Of a DNA stretch of 64,000 bases, positions 20,235 through 32,290 are shown one piece after another. This stretch comes from Thysanoteuthis rhombus (Eukaryota; Mollusca; Cephalopoda; Oegopsida; Thysanoteuthidae). The notes beneath the pieces are model-generated. The model made no database searches. It had not been told where the DNA came from and saw only the letters and a list, made by a program, of their open reading frames with translations. How positions within the stretch are numbered: the stretch's first letter is position 1; each line of letters opens with the position of its first letter. The translations under genes were made by a program, and so were the position numbers. The stretch is from contig OY735231.1 in the NCBI GenBank assembly GCA_963457665.1, positions 33,905,369 through 33,969,368 of the forward strand. The letters are read 5' to 3'.

Positions 20235-21920
20235 CAAATATCTTTAAAGAAAAAGTTCAGTAAAAATAATGCTTGTCTAGACTTCTGATAAGAAACAAAA
20301 ATTCTCAGATGATATAAGAATCAAATTCCACATTTATTTTCATTTTTCTGGCATGAGATTAAGGAAGGATAGCAAAGGAAAGACAAAGAACTTACTTGGC
20401 TTGAATAACATACTTAGAAAGAACCTGACCGCCATATTGAAAAATGTCTGGTTGAAATAAGAGATAATAAAAAGCTGAATGCATTAGCAAGCTTTGGTTC
20501 ATCTAGAGCAGAAAACATGCACTTCTCTCAAATATTCCAGCTTTTGTTTCTAGTATCAAATGGAACAGATATTGATTCAAAGAATCATATTTTTAATTTT
20601 GGAATTTTTTTTTTACAAAGCTCCAAACTATGAATATGACTTACTGGCATAGAACTTTTCATAGAATGTAGTTGTCAAACTCTCTAACTGGAGTTTCCTA
20701 CAAAAACAAGAACAACAAGAACAATCCTCACCAAAGTAAGGGGTATGAACCGACATGTGATTTGACTTACTACCATCTGATTCCCAGGAGGCTGACTAAG
20801 CTAAATTGACAACTCTTAGACATTAACAGAAATTTATCATACAGATATACATAGGATTATTTCATTCTGATAAATAAATATATTCATACAAAAAAGAAAA
20901 CAAATATTTTTATAATTCTTCAAGTTGCAGCAATCATCTTTAGTTGAAATAGAAGTTGGAGTTAAGTTAGATAGACCCTGTAGCACCAAGTCTTGTCTCT
21001 TTTTTTTTTCCAAGTCATAAAAATACCAAAGGCCAAAACAAAAATCTGGATAAAATATTGATTTCTAAAATCACTTGGGGTAGGGGGAAAAAATGCTTGT
21101 TTCCAGTAAATTTGACCAAGCACATCACCAGCCTATACTTAATGCAACATTTTTCTACTAGAATGGTTGGGAATATGGGGTAAAGAGGCAATTTGGAATA
21201 CTTCCAATATTTGACATTTACTGTACTTTAAACTCTCAATTCAACAGAATAACAGAGGGAAGGGGTGTCCGTTAAATCCGAATGTAACCTAGAACACCAT
21301 TTCTTTTTCCTTTTTTTAGAAATTTTATATAAAATAGTTTTGATACAGTATACAATACTGTACAATTTAAAATCATTACATTAATAAAAAAAAAATACAT
21401 AATATTTAAATGCCATGATTATTGACCTATGTTGGCAGTAATCCAAAATTTAATCGCAAATCTATCATGGAGACATATTCTCATAAATAAGATTTATTTT
21501 AGGCCTAATTAAAAAATATTGGTTATGATAAAGAAAAAAAAATGAAAGCTGATTCACATTATTTTATTAATGACTTCTACACAGAAACAAAATGAAATAA
21601 TATTCATGAAAAACATTTAAATCCAAGATCTGTTATATCCAGATCTGTTAAATCAAGGGTTTTACATTTTAAAAGTCAAATGGCTAAAAAACAGTTACCT
21701 CACCATTAACGACTTTGATTGAAAATTAATAGAAGAGAATTTTTTAAATACTTTTTCAGTAAACCCTAGACACTATCCCCATTGTGCTTAATTTATAATA
21801 TGGCCCTGGGGGTAGGGATTTTTTTTTTCATTGTTAAATTCCCCAAACTCTTGGGTAATACTTGATGCTCATATATTCAGACAGCAAGCACAAACCAACA
21901 GTATAAATTTTTGCCACTAT
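20235..21920. other. Unassigned AT-rich DNA (1.7 kb)
   Basis: No family member was recognised on either strand. Only homopolymer runs (T at 20607 and 21000, A at 21383) stand out. Confidence 0.4.
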
Positions 21921-21923
<3 letters not shown>

Positions 21924-22002
<79 letters not shown>

Positions 22003-22031
22003 AGGGAGAGAGAGACACACACACACACACA
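21924..22031. repeat. (TA)n followed by (AC)n compound microsatellite
   Basis: An uninterrupted TA tract of about 75 bases (21924-21998), then GTCTAGGGAGAGAGAGA and (CA)n to 22031. Long frames over it on both strands are artefacts. Confidence 0.97.
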
Positions 22032-22099
22032 TAGACAAACAAAGAGAGGAGGAGTTAAAATTAGAGAAAGCTTCTTTTCTTGAAAAAATTATCTCATAG

Positions 22100-23095
22100 A
22101 AATTCAAATACATCCATGAATTTTTTTCCCTGCTAATAATTGATATTAAAATAATGTAAGTATCTTGAACTGACAACGATCTCCCTAAAGTGTGACGGAT
22201 TCATATATAATTCACAGCACACATTGAACTTTGCTCCAATAACAAATCAAACTTCTCCCACAATTATTTACAACTACTTTTTTTTTTCAAGCCATGGGAT
22301 AGTTACCATTGATTCTCACTGTATATGACTCAGGGCACCACTCCATCCAATAGAACCTCTGCTTTCTAGCCCGGGATATCATTAGGTGTCATTTCCTACT
22401 CTCATTTAGAACAAGGCTCTTCTATTACTCAAATAAAGAACATGACCTGGACAAGCCCTCCTCTCACCTAACTCCCACACTTTTCAAACGCGCGCACACA
22501 CATTTGCACAGACCTCAAATTCCCCGCACCAATCATCCCACACATCAGGATGGCCTTACATTCTTCTTCACTAAATGGCCTTTTCAAAAAAGTTTCATTC
22601 ATTCAGACTGACTGAATTTCATTTGAAATAAAGACCTGTAAGTGAAGCCATCATATTTCATTTCATCAACAATGTTTCTTTCAGGTTTAACCTGGCCAGG
22701 TAGGCGCCTGAGATATGGATTTTACAAGTACAAGATTGATTATTACTTAGAGAGTGTTTTTGTCCCCAGCAGAAAAAAGCTGCCAAGGACTGTCATTTGC
22801 TATAGGTCCCTTCTATTTTCGACATCAATGTTGTCGTCTCCTTTTTCTCTTTTTCTCTATTGGATAATTTGGTTATTCCACGATATATTTCAATCAAATC
22901 TTGTAGGAAGGCTTGGGGGGAGATTCTACCTGGGGGAAAGTGAGTTATGACCTATCAGGTTTCTCACAGTTAAAGGTCCTACTAAATAACTAATTGCCAT
23001 TTTCTCTCCCTCTATTTCAACTGTTTTTGTTTCTGGAGATTTTATAAGAGCTAATTGTTTTATTGATAACTGTTTTCTTTTATATAAAGTGCATA
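22100..23095. other. Unassigned DNA with a 102-codon frame
   Basis: The plus-strand frame 22642-22950 is the longest here. It contains FLSGLTWPGRRLRYGF and a hydrophobic stretch near residues 55-80, but I recognise no family and see no supporting neighbour. An intergenic or repeat origin is more likely than a gene. Confidence 0.35.
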
Positions 23096-23100
23096 AGAAA

Positions 23101-23557
23101 CAGATCTGGTTGGTTGCTTGTTAGAAACTATCATGTGACCAACATCTTGGAGCAGCTTGCTATGTTGGGGGTGATCAATGAAAAAAAGAATTGGAAAAAA
23201 AGGAGTGATCAATGAACAAGTTACTTCTATCACCTTAAGTTTGGTAGTCATCATTTAGAGAGTCTTTTTGCAAAAAAAAAACCGAGCATGAATGCCTTGG
23301 ACACTAACTAAATGATCAATTTGGTATGAACTTACATTGCATATTTAACCCTCAACTAAAAACTTATTCAGGTGAGGAATTTTTTAAAAAACAAAGAAAA
23401 AAGTTTCTTCTAGACATAATTAAGGTTAAATGTTGAAAATTTCAGACATCTAGCTCCATCGGTGTGGCCTGGATGAGTGATACTTACATAGCCAGCTGGA
23501 CCAACTTGAAAACTGAAGAAACCTATTTCAACAGTTTTGGTTGATGGATTCTGATAA
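23101..23557 (+). repeat. Family A repeat, copy 8 (full length)
   Basis: Head CAGATCTGGTTGG, then TCATGTGACCAACATCTTGG, GTGATCAATGAACAAGTTAC, ACCCTCAACTAAAAACTTAT, TTCTAGACATAATTAAGG, CTAGCTCCATCGGTGTGGCC and AACTGAAGAAACCTATTT lead to the tail TTTTGGTTGATGGATTCTGA. Confidence 0.9.
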
Positions 23558-23794
23558 AGTAGCCCTAAGTGCAATAATTTCCGTTGCTCAAAGATAAAAA
23601 GATGATCATCTTTTAATTCCAATTTGGTGCTTTAAAAAGGTGTGAAAGAATCTTCGGCCATAAATTTTGAATTTAAACATAGCAAAAAAGAAAATCAAAT
23701 AGCTATGGATAAATTATAAACCAAAGTGTTCACTCCATCAATACGTTCCTCCTAGTTTGAGGAAAATAAAGAAAAAATAGTAACTCACCACCAC

Positions 23795-24225
23795 AGTCAA
23801 TAATTGAACAACCTTAGCGTTAAAATTTGAATTTGGATAGAAAAAATTCCACCGAAGAATAAATATGGTCAGAATAAATTCTATTTATGACATGATTGAT
23901 ATTTTCCACCGGAAAACATCTAAAAGAGAGTAAAAAAAACATCTACAAATATCTAGATTCTGAGGAATCTAGATGTTATTAATAGATGCATTAAAATAAC
24001 ACCCCCCCCCAAAAAAAAGGTCAAAAAAGCCTTTCATTTCCGAAATAGTAATAAAAACATTTTTAGAAGGGGTTTTATGGGGTACTGATGCTAATTTTCC
24101 AAGTAGACAAAACAGTATGGCCAAAAGCACTGGAACACATAAACAAACATACCCGCATATCCACATATGAAGAGAAGTAGAATCTTTTGCTATCTTTGAT
24201 GGTTATGGTTGTTCAATAATAACTG
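23795..24225. mobile_element. Family J element with terminal inverted repeats (MITE-like)
   Basis: The left end ATAATTGAACAACC (about 23800-23813) is mirrored by GGTTGTTCAATAATAA at about 24205-24220. Between them lies ~400 bases without coding capacity, partly shared with 2450-2740 (ATCTAGATGTTA, GGTACTGATGC, AAAGCACTGGAACA, CATCTTTGATGGTTATGGTT-like blocks). This is consistent with a non-autonomous DNA transposon. The superfamily is not determined, and no clear target-site duplication was read. Confidence 0.6.
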
Positions 24226-24239
24226 GATTTTGCAAAAAA

Positions 24240-24900
24240 AACATGTTATAAATTATGGTATTGCTCAATAGAGTAAAAAGAGTTCAAGTTCTGAGTACAA
24301 ATGTTTTTTGATCTTGAAAGAATTTAGATGAGATAATCATAAAAATGGAATCTCCATTAATAGTATCCCAGAACAAACGTATCAGAACAAAACAAGGTTG
24401 AGATAGACAACGCACAAAGAAGAGTATATGTTTACCTCTGCAGAAACAATAGAAACCTCCAACACGTAAGAAGTAAATGCAGCAAATTAGCTAAGGAATA
24501 CATAAATAAACATAACTGGGTAGGAATGATGATCTACTATTTCCAAGGGTATCATGGGTTTATTTCAGACAACAAATTGATAGCAAAGAAGCAAGAAGCA
24601 AATAAAAAGATGAGACACATACGAAACTCAAAGGATAGCATTTCGAAACTAATTGCATAAACAGGTTTCTCTAAAATTTATGGCTCAATAAAAAAGAAAG
24701 GACAGAACTGGAAGAGAATTTTGAAAAGAGCTACAAAGTGGCTAAATAGACACAAACAAATTTAAAATGAATTATATGTATTAAAAGCAGATACAAACAA
24801 ACCCTGCACTGAGCTACTTCAAACAAAGAGAAATTCACAGATACCACCATTTGGAAAACTATTTCCAGTTTAAATCTGCCAACAAAGTTAGAGAGGTGTT
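24240..24900. other. Unassigned A-rich DNA, possibly an old ORF fragment
   Basis: From 24400 to 24770 the plus strand has codon-like A-rich text, such as KDSISKLIA near 24630 and KKKGQNWKRILKRATKWLNR near 24690, interrupted by stops. It could be a retroelement remnant, but no specific motif can be named. Confidence 0.3.
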
Positions 24901-24904
24901 TGTA

Positions 24905-25310
24905 TTCAGTGGCATCCTTCCATCTGTCTGTCTGTCTGTCTATCTGCCTGTCTATCTGCCTGTCTACAAGATAACCCCAAAACTACAAAAGTACTCAATA
25001 AATTTCAATGAAATAATGAGGTAAGGAAGAAGTAGTTAAATTCGGAGACAAATCCAAGAATCTATTCCTGAATTAGAGATATTTTTTCATTTTTTTCATA
25101 CATCTATATATACACTAATAACTATTGACACGATGTCTCCAAAAGTTCCCAATGAATTTCATTTAAATTTTTTTGGAGGGGTGGGCAATAGACTACGGAA
25201 GAAGTGGTTCAATTTTGAGGCGGATCTATTCATAACTACTTCCTCTCACAATGGTATTAGCAATGGTATGCACTCTCTGAGGACTTTCTAGTTGAAGCAT
25301 GTTACCACTT
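24905..25310 (+). repeat. Family I repeat, copy 3, with (CTGT)n tract
   Basis: A CTGTCTGT/CTATCTGC array at 24924-24966 is followed by two related units. Each has an ACAAGATAACCCC/CGATGTCTCC block, AAAAGT..CAATGAATTTCA or AATAAATTTCAATGA, and GGAAGAAGTRGTT. The copy ends TATGCACTCTCTGAGGACTT and TCTAGTTG, the family's common end. Confidence 0.65.
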
Positions 25311-25319
25311 GATTTTGCT

Positions 25320-25905
25320 TTTATAATTTTTCACCTAAATTCTATTATTTGTTTAATGTGAATTCATCTTACCCGAGTAAAAATTGTAACTAATTAAAGC
25401 AGGGATACCTGCAATAATCTCTGGATCGATGCAGCCGTAATGCCAAATCCTTTTTTACATACATAGTAAAAAAGACTGGGAACAAGATTACAAAATAATA
25501 AATAAAAGACCATCTGCTAGTGTTTATCGAGGTGATAAATGCTAAATATGTGAAACAAAGGCTAGAATAGTGCTGAGGATGTGCTGCTTCTATATCTTCT
25601 TTTTAGAATGCAGACATTTTAAGGGTTCCAAACGATTTTATATATTTTTTTTATTGAAAGTGTTGAGTATAAGATATTTTACCTACATAACTTTTTATGC
25701 TCATTTGGAAAATTTTAATATCATAAGTAAAAATACATTTTGCACACCGTAAGATATAAATACATATGAATGCATTTTCTCTGATTTTAGAACTATGCTG
25801 TATGAAAGCTGGGCTTTTTAAGGATGTGATTCAATTGCCAGGAATGAATATAGAAAAAGTGAAACACACTTAGTAGAAGGTTCAGCCAATGAACTAACCT
25901 TTATA
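25320..25905. other. Unassigned DNA
   Basis: A 60-codon frame at 25570 is hydrophobic and AT-driven; nothing recognised. Confidence 0.4.
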
Positions 25906-25913
25906 AAGAACAC

Positions 25914-26102
25914 AGAAACCCTCATGAGACCAAAGTCTTTTGGCAGAAGTGATCATTAAAAAAAGTCTGAATTTTAAAAAAAAGAAGCTCAAAAGCTGCC
26001 ACACAAGAACTAAGAGATCAATTTAACAGAAACTTACATTGCAAATAGAATCCTCTTCTGAAAACTTATTTAGATGAGGAAGTTTAGGTTGTCGGCTTTT
26101 AA
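25914..26102 (+). repeat. Family A repeat, copy 9 (head plus middle)
   Basis: AGAAACCCTCATGAGACCAA, AAGTCTTTTGGCAGAAGTGA, TCATTAAAAAAAGTCTGAAT and GATCAATTTAACAGAAAC are family A middle blocks. The copy jumps from TTAGATGAGG to GTCGGCTTTTAAT, losing most of the tail. Confidence 0.7.
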
Positions 26103-26225
26103 TATGATTATTGTCAACAAGTGAGAAGAACACTGAACTGATTTTCGAGACAATCTTAAAAAACTACAAAATGTCAAACTTTGAAAGAAAGAGATAAATT
26201 GAGATGATAATTCGAAATAGAACCA
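26103..26225 (+). repeat. Tandem duplication unit 1 (partner 26678-26800)
   Basis: It starts ATTATTGTCAACAAGTGAG and contains GAACACTGAACTGATTTTCG, ACTTTGAAAGAAAGAGATAA and ATTGAGATGATAATTCG. The same series begins at 26678 directly after the next family A copy. One duplication event therefore copied [family A + flank] as a ~575-base unit. Confidence 0.8.
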
Positions 26226-26283
26226 ATGCTCAAAGCAGATTTCAAGAAAGAAACAAAAAAAAAAACACAAAAAAACGAGAACA

Positions 26284-26678
26284 CGTCTCGTTAGTCTTTC
26301 AATAGAAATTGGCAATATCCTCTCCCAGCATGCTTTGTTTGGGATGATCAATTAAAAAATCAGGTTGATCAATGAATAAGTTACTTCTCTAGCCTTCTGT
26401 TTGGGTAGAGATTACAAAAAAATCTGAATTTTCAATAAACAAACAGGCACAAACTAAGGGTGCAATTTAGCATAAACAAACATTGTAAATTGAATCCCAA
26501 CTAAAAACCTAAAATTTTTTTTTTTTAAATATATAATAAAGGGTAAATGTTTGAATTTTCATCCTAGTAGCTCTATCGTTGCGGCCTGTATACTTGAAAC
26601 ATACATAGCCATCCAGCAAGAGCAGCCTGAAAACTGAAGAAACCTATATTGACAGTTTTGGTTGACGGCTTCTAATAA
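26284..26678 (+). repeat. Family A repeat, copy 10
   Basis: CGTCTCGTTAGTC, CAATAGAAATTGGCAATA, GATCAATGAATAAGTTACTT, CAACTAAAAACCTA, GTAGCTCTATCGTTGCGGCC, AACTGAAGAAACCTATATTG and TTTTGGTTGACGGCTTCTAA appear in order. Confidence 0.88.
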
Positions 26679-26800
26679 GATTATCGTCAACAAGTGAGTT
26701 GAACACACAATTGATTTTTAGGACTATCTTAAAGAACAATAAAAATGTCAGAAGCTTTGAAAGAAAGAGATAGATTGAGATGATAATTTAGAATATGAAG
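26679..26800 (+). repeat. Tandem duplication unit 2
   Basis: Counterpart of 26103-26225, with the same start, ATTATCGTCAACAAGTGAG. Confidence 0.8.
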
Positions 26801-26809
26801 ACTAATTTC

Positions 26810-28400
26810 TATAATTGTTACATCAGATTAAAATCTTTGAAGAAAGAAAGAAAAATAAACAAGAGAAGTAACTGAAGGATTCAAACAATTTGAGGAAATC
26901 AGTGTCACAGAGAAGCAATTATACAACTGATGGTTGACAGCCATTTTTTTAGGAGAAATAGAAAAACATGGAATAGAGTTAGATGTTCAGGTGATGGAAG
27001 AGTAGGTGGCAGGAGAATTAGCTGAGTCTATGGTTTCTCAGTGGCCTGGAATAATTCTCCTCACAGAAAGTCAAATCAAGCGTGCTATTAGCTGTCATGA
27101 TGAGTAAAGATAGAATTAATCCCAGAGCCTGTATTTTGGCCTTCAATGCCAACCAATCTCAGGTTCTGTGATGACTGGAAGGAATCCAATGTTCACAGCA
27201 GCAGAAAAACGTTCCTTTTTTTTTTTGTCTTGTTCATCATGGCGACTATTTTCACTAACAATTTTTGCTCTTTTTGCTTCGCTTCACACACTGTCAAACG
27301 AGTGCAATAAACATTTCTTCTGTTCAACAAGTTACTTTTTTCAAAAGCGTTTAAACTCACGTGCAAAGCAATACCAAATATCTTTTTTTCAAAAGATTTA
27401 GTATCATTGTTCCTTCAAGATATACATGTGTGTGTACATGCACATTTTGTGGCTAGAACCCAAAGGAAATTAATGTGCTCACTGAAGATTTCAAATTCGG
27501 TAGATTGCTTATTGATTTTTTATTAAAAAAATATTGATTCATTCTGCAGAATTCAAAAGTGCACGCATACTTTTGTCAGTAGAAAAAAAATTTGAGCAAC
27601 ATAAGATTTTTGAATACAATGACAACTGAAATTTCAAGGGAATATTGCTTTCTGTATTTACCGGTGTTAAGAACACACCTCCCTCAAGGATACACCTCAA
27701 TTTTGACTAGTGAAATATTTTAAAAAAAGAAAGAAGAAAAACAGGATAGGCTCATAGAAAAAGTAACTACAGGAAATACAGTATATAGTTTAAATGAAAA
27801 TGATTTTTTCTTTTCAGTGAACATAGAAAAATCATGTGGTCTATATAAATGCATCACAGAATTTCAAATCATGATAGATGGCCAGATGTGCACATCAATT
27901 TAAAGACTTGGCAATAATCTCAGAAGAAGCTGCTTTATTCTTTGTAGCGGTAGATTCTTAACTCTTAAATTCATGAGCTGGTTGAAAACACAGCAGAACT
28001 CATCAATGAATAGATTTTTTTTCAATTGAAATCTTTTGAGATTGGATAAAAATTCTTTGTTTAGTTACCAAATAGTACAAGGGGAGTGTTTCTCATCAGA
28101 AGTTGTCCTATTTGATTTGAAATTTGAACTTTTTTTTCCCCTCAAAGTATGGATTCATGAGTGAATAAGTGGAAAGAAAAGTAGTAACCATATAACAAGA
28201 GCACACAGAATATTAAATAACAGATTATGTTTTCTTATCGGAATGAAGTATTTTACTCATTGTATTGCTATATTATTGAATTTTGGCTTGTGTACACACA
28301 GGCCTTCCTTGTCTGTCTATTGTTATTTGGGGGGGGGGGTTATAAAAAAAAGAGCATGTTTTCTTATTAGATGCATAGCAAGCATGATCAACTATATTAC
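26810..28400. other. Unassigned DNA (1.6 kb)
   Basis: A 77-codon frame (27168-27401) and a 60-codon frame (28243-28425) are open but unrecognised. An (G)10 run sits at 28330. Confidence 0.4.
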
Positions 28401-28401
28401 A

Positions 28402-28864
28402 CAGGTCTGGTTAGTCACTCAATAGAAACCGTCACCTGACCAACATCTTTTGGGAGCATGCCGTGTTGGGGTGATCGATTCAAAAATTTGGAAAACGGGT
28501 GATCAAAGAATAAGTTACTTCTCTCACCTTTTGTTGGGCAGTGATCATTAAAAAAAAGTGTGAATTTTCAAAAAACAAGCATGGACACTCTTGGACACAA
28601 ATTTTGAAACTAAATAACAATTAATCATGAACTGATTGAGGCCCCCCCCCACTAAAAACCTATATAGGAGGTTAATTCTTTTGATATACCCCAAAAACAT
28701 TTTTTCTTGACATAATAATGAGTAAATGTTTGAATTTTCAGCCCTCTAGCTCCATCAATGCTGCCTGTACACAAAAAAAAACATACATACATAGCCAGCC
28801 ATCTAGACCTACTTAAGACCTGAAGAAACCTATATTTACAGTTTTGGTTAACAGTTTCCAATAA
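28402..28864 (+). repeat. Family A repeat, copy 11 (full length)
   Basis: It runs from CAGGTCTGGTTAGTCACTCA (AATAGAAACCGTCA) through GTGATCGATTCAAAAATTTG, TTGTTGGGCAGTGATCATTA, CCCACTAAAAACCTATATAG, TTTTCAGCCCTCTAGCTCCA and CCTGAAGAAACC to GTTTTGGTTAACAGTTTCCA. The head shows the subterminal inverted repeat AATAGAAACYGTCA most clearly. Confidence 0.92.
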
Positions 28865-30420
28865 GGAGTCAATTAATACAAACAGCTCCCGCAATTTCAT
28901 CATGATATTATTAGCTCAAGGTAATATTCTTGATGCTCTTGCAAAATTATCTTCAAATAATCATCTTGTTATGCTAATTTCAACATTACATCTTTCAGCC
29001 TCTGTAGAGCTTCTTGCTGACCTGTCAGAGATTCTATTACCTAGGGTTAATTTACGCGATAAACGAGATAGATAAGCATTCCAAATATCCCGAAGTCATA
29101 ATCTGGTCTTTCCAGTTTCATTAAATAAACCACATTATGTTGAGAGTACAGCTACGGTGGAATATTGTGTGTGACATTAGTGAGTTCAGAAGTCGAGTGG
29201 CTCAAAGGGATCCTACAGAAATGGGCTTATGAGCTTTGACACATTTACAGAGGTTTACATTTGTTAACAAATGAGGAATTCTGGCAGACAAAAGCACTTG
29301 AATAAAACAATTCAGAGAGAGAGAGTAATACAAATACAAGAGATTTCTATTCATGGATAAAAAGAAGAAACGTCTTATTTTTCACATGAGATACCATAAA
29401 ATCAAGGAAATGGGTGAGGATTATGTTTGATATCAATCAGTCGTTACAGGCTCCCAAATATCAATCTAGCTCCAAAATAGCTAGATTTAGCGTCAAAATA
29501 GCTGAATTTGTTGAAGCTCAATTACAATGCGGTTGGCTTTCTGGGACCCCAACACCCATATTTTGATGAGAGATACCTATATTATGTAGGGCCAGATTTT
29601 GACCACCATGGGCCCAACACCAACTATAATTTTGGGGTCCATCATATTAAAGTTATATGAGTTCTGAACAGTAAGTGTATAGACTTACTATCTAATAAAT
29701 TCAAATTTAAGTTTGGATATATGAGAAATAGTTGAAGTAACAACTGAAATTTTTTAAATGTAATAGAAAAAACAAAAAAACATTCTTAAATTTCAAAAGT
29801 TCATTATTAGACAATGTTGAAAATGAAAGAAATATGCAATAAAATATACAGATGTGTTATTTATTTACAAATATCAAAATAAGGTGTCTCATTGTATAAA
29901 TTGAAGAGGTGTATTTTACCTCTAAAATGATATCTTGTTCACGGGCTAAATGTATAGAGTGATCATGTTATTTATGACTGATCTTTTTTTCCCAAAGGAA
30001 TAGTGATAAAGTTCAATATTGCAATTCATTATTTGTGGGTCTCCTCAATGTTTTTGGGCCTTCACTGTGGTGTAGTTTGCATATAAGCCAATCAGGCCTT
30101 GATTTTATCTTTATATTCATTGGATTAACCCAACTTCAGCATAAGATTACAAATATTCCACTGAGGAAGGAACTCAGAAGCAATGACTTGCAAATTTGAC
30201 ATGTATGGAGTCAGCTCATTTAGATAAGAGCAAAAAGAATGGAAAGTCCTTACTTAAAGAATAAATTTCCATAATCTGAGGTTGGTTTAAGGTAGAGTCA
30301 CATCACTTGAACATAGGCATATGTACATTTATAATTATGCATACAATATGGTCTCATTTGTCAGTGATGCTTGTACTAATTTCCAACCACTGACAATCCC
30401 TTTTTCCCTTTGATATTATG
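28865..30420. other. Unassigned DNA (1.55 kb)
   Basis: Only local features are seen: (GA)n at 29315-29326 and a repeated CAAAATAGCT at 29472 and 29493. No family or gene recognised. Confidence 0.4.
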
Positions 30421-30423
30421 TAT

Positions 30424-30637
30424 CATCATCATCATCATCAGTCTTTTAACGTCCGTTGTTGGACATAGACCTTCCCCAGGATTCGCCACAATTCACTCAT
30501 CTTGTGTTCTGTCGGCCTCAGTTTCTCATGTGATCTCTGGGGATCCATGTTGTGAGACGTGATGTCTATCGGTTGTCTTTCATTCTTGCAACAACCGATG
30601 GACATCATGTCTCACAACACGGAGCCCCAGAGAGACA
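30424..30637 (-). mobile_element. RTE-like LINE 3' end, copy 3, with inverted 5' end
   Basis: The trinucleotide tail (ATC)n at 30424-30439 is followed by the reversed LINE end (CTTTTAACGTCCGTTGTTGG, CCTTCCCCAGGATTCGCCAC) up to the GATGTCTATCGGTTGTC block. After ~14 bases (TTTCATTCTTGCAA) the sequence turns round. 30591-30637 is the reverse complement of 30530-30577. The copy therefore ends in a hairpin with a ~46-base stem. This looks like a 5' inversion formed during insertion. Confidence 0.8.
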
Positions 30638-30835
30638 TGATAATGAAAAAGATATTATGTATAGTTACACAGAAAATACTGGCAGAAAGGGAGAAAAATA
30701 AACAATAATAATGATTTTACTTCACAAATTGCCAAATCTTACTAAAATAAATTTCAGTGTTCAATCAAAATTTTTTCCCTACCATTAGAAATATTTGCTT
30801 TACAAGTACAAAAAAAAATCAGAACTAATAATGAG

Positions 30836-30935
30836 AGAGGTGGCCTAGCAGTAAAGCCAGTGGGCAGTGTTTAGAGAAGCTGAATTCTTCCCAACACATA
30901 TAAGGTTCAAATGCAGTTGCCACTAAAATACAACT
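30836..30935 (+). repeat. tRNA-like SINE fragment
   Basis: GGTGGCCTAGCAGTAAAGCC resembles a tRNA 5' half with A box, and AAGGTTCAAATGCAGTTGCC at about 30901-30920 resembles a B box/T arm. The anticodon region does not fold. Most likely a tRNA-derived SINE remnant. Confidence 0.45.
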
Positions 30936-31215
30936 GTGATCGTTTCATTTTTCCCATTAAGCTAAAATTTTCTGTGTAACTATGTATGTAATCATTATGC
31001 TGAATGAAAATTTTCATGTATCTGATAACAAATCCTACCCATGATACCATGGATTATGTAAACAGCTAATCTGTATCTAGTTTTTAATTCATGATAATTT
31101 TGCTCATATCTGAAATAAGAAATTGACCATACCAATTTGAAATAAATTAATATTATTTCCATTTTTTAATCACCAACCATAAACCGATATATGAAACAAA
31201 CAAACAAAAAAAAGA

Positions 31216-31615
31216 ACAAGTCTGCCTAGTCACTCAATAGAAACTGTCAATTTCTTTACACAACATGCCTTGTTTGGGGTGATCAATTAAAAATTAGGAC
31301 AATGGGCTGATCAATGTATAACTTTCTTCTCTCATCTTTTGTTGGGCAGAGTAAAATGTCTGAATTTTCGAAAAAGAGGCATTCATGGTGCTGGACACCA
31401 ATTGCAAATTGAACCATCACTAAAAACCAATTAAGGGAGAATTTGAAAAAAAAACCCAACTTTTTTCTAGACATAGTAAGGTGTAACTGTCTAAATTTTT
31501 AGCCCTCTAGCTCTATTGGGGCTACCTGTATGCACTATACATATGTAGCCAGCCAAACTGACTCAAAAACTGAAGAAACCTATGTTAACAGTTTTGGTTG
31601 ACAGTTGCAAATTAT
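31216..31615 (+). repeat. Family A repeat, copy 12
   Basis: ACAAGTCTGCCTAGTCACTC, TCAATAGAAACTGTCA, TGATCAATTAAAAATTAGG, TCTCATCTTTTGTTGGGCAG, TTTTTCTAGACATAGTAAGG, CCCTCTAGCTCTATTGGGGC and TTTTGGTTGACAGTTGC follow family order. Confidence 0.9.
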
Positions 31616-31639
31616 CTGGATCATGTAAAATCATATTGT

Positions 31640-32290
31640 TATTCACACGGGTGATGTAAAATCAAAAGGAAGCCTTCACGAAATCCAACCTATTTTTCTT
31701 ACTGAGAGGAGGTTGATCAACATTTGTTGCTAACCTTTAATTCCTCGAAAACTTTGCCTATCACTGTCATCAAATACCGTTAAGAATTCTGCTGCTTTGG
31801 GAACAAGTCCAAAATGACATTTTTCAACACGCTCAATCCTGATGGCACCAAAACTCTGACAGAACTGAGGTGAAGTGAATTTCCTGGCCACCTGCCAAAT
31901 CTATCTCCCCCCCCCCAAAAAAATCAAGCTTCATCAACCTGTGCAAGTCTCTGAACACAGCACAGACAATCTGTTTCTTTGACAATGAGTCAGTTACCCA
32001 ACTCCACAAAAAGATGCAAATATTGATATTTGTGCACAATGGAGTGCAAAATTCACATTGAAAGATTCAAGAAAATATGGGACCATTGGTCAATAATTTT
32101 AGGTCACATCAAGGTAAGTAAGTAGGCTCCTTTTAGAGCAAAACGAGAAGTAACAAGAAGTTTTCTATTTCAAAAATTGTCTCCCTTTCATAACAATGAA
32201 TACTAAAAGACTTACATAAGTTCCTGTCCTTGATTCTAAATCTGGGTTTCTCAACTATTCTTCCTTATCGCTCCCTTTCCGTTACTTTTT
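31640..32290. other. Unassigned DNA
   Basis: The 68-codon minus-strand frame (31833-32039) crosses a C-run and is not convincing. Confidence 0.4.

Noticed and set aside
21834-22176. Several 62-99-codon frames
   Set aside because: Generated by (TA)n and (AC)n microsatellites.
22642-22950. 102-codon frame starting with MKPSYFISS
   Set aside because: No recognised domain, no neighbours, no splice or promoter support; length is within chance for 64 kb in six frames.
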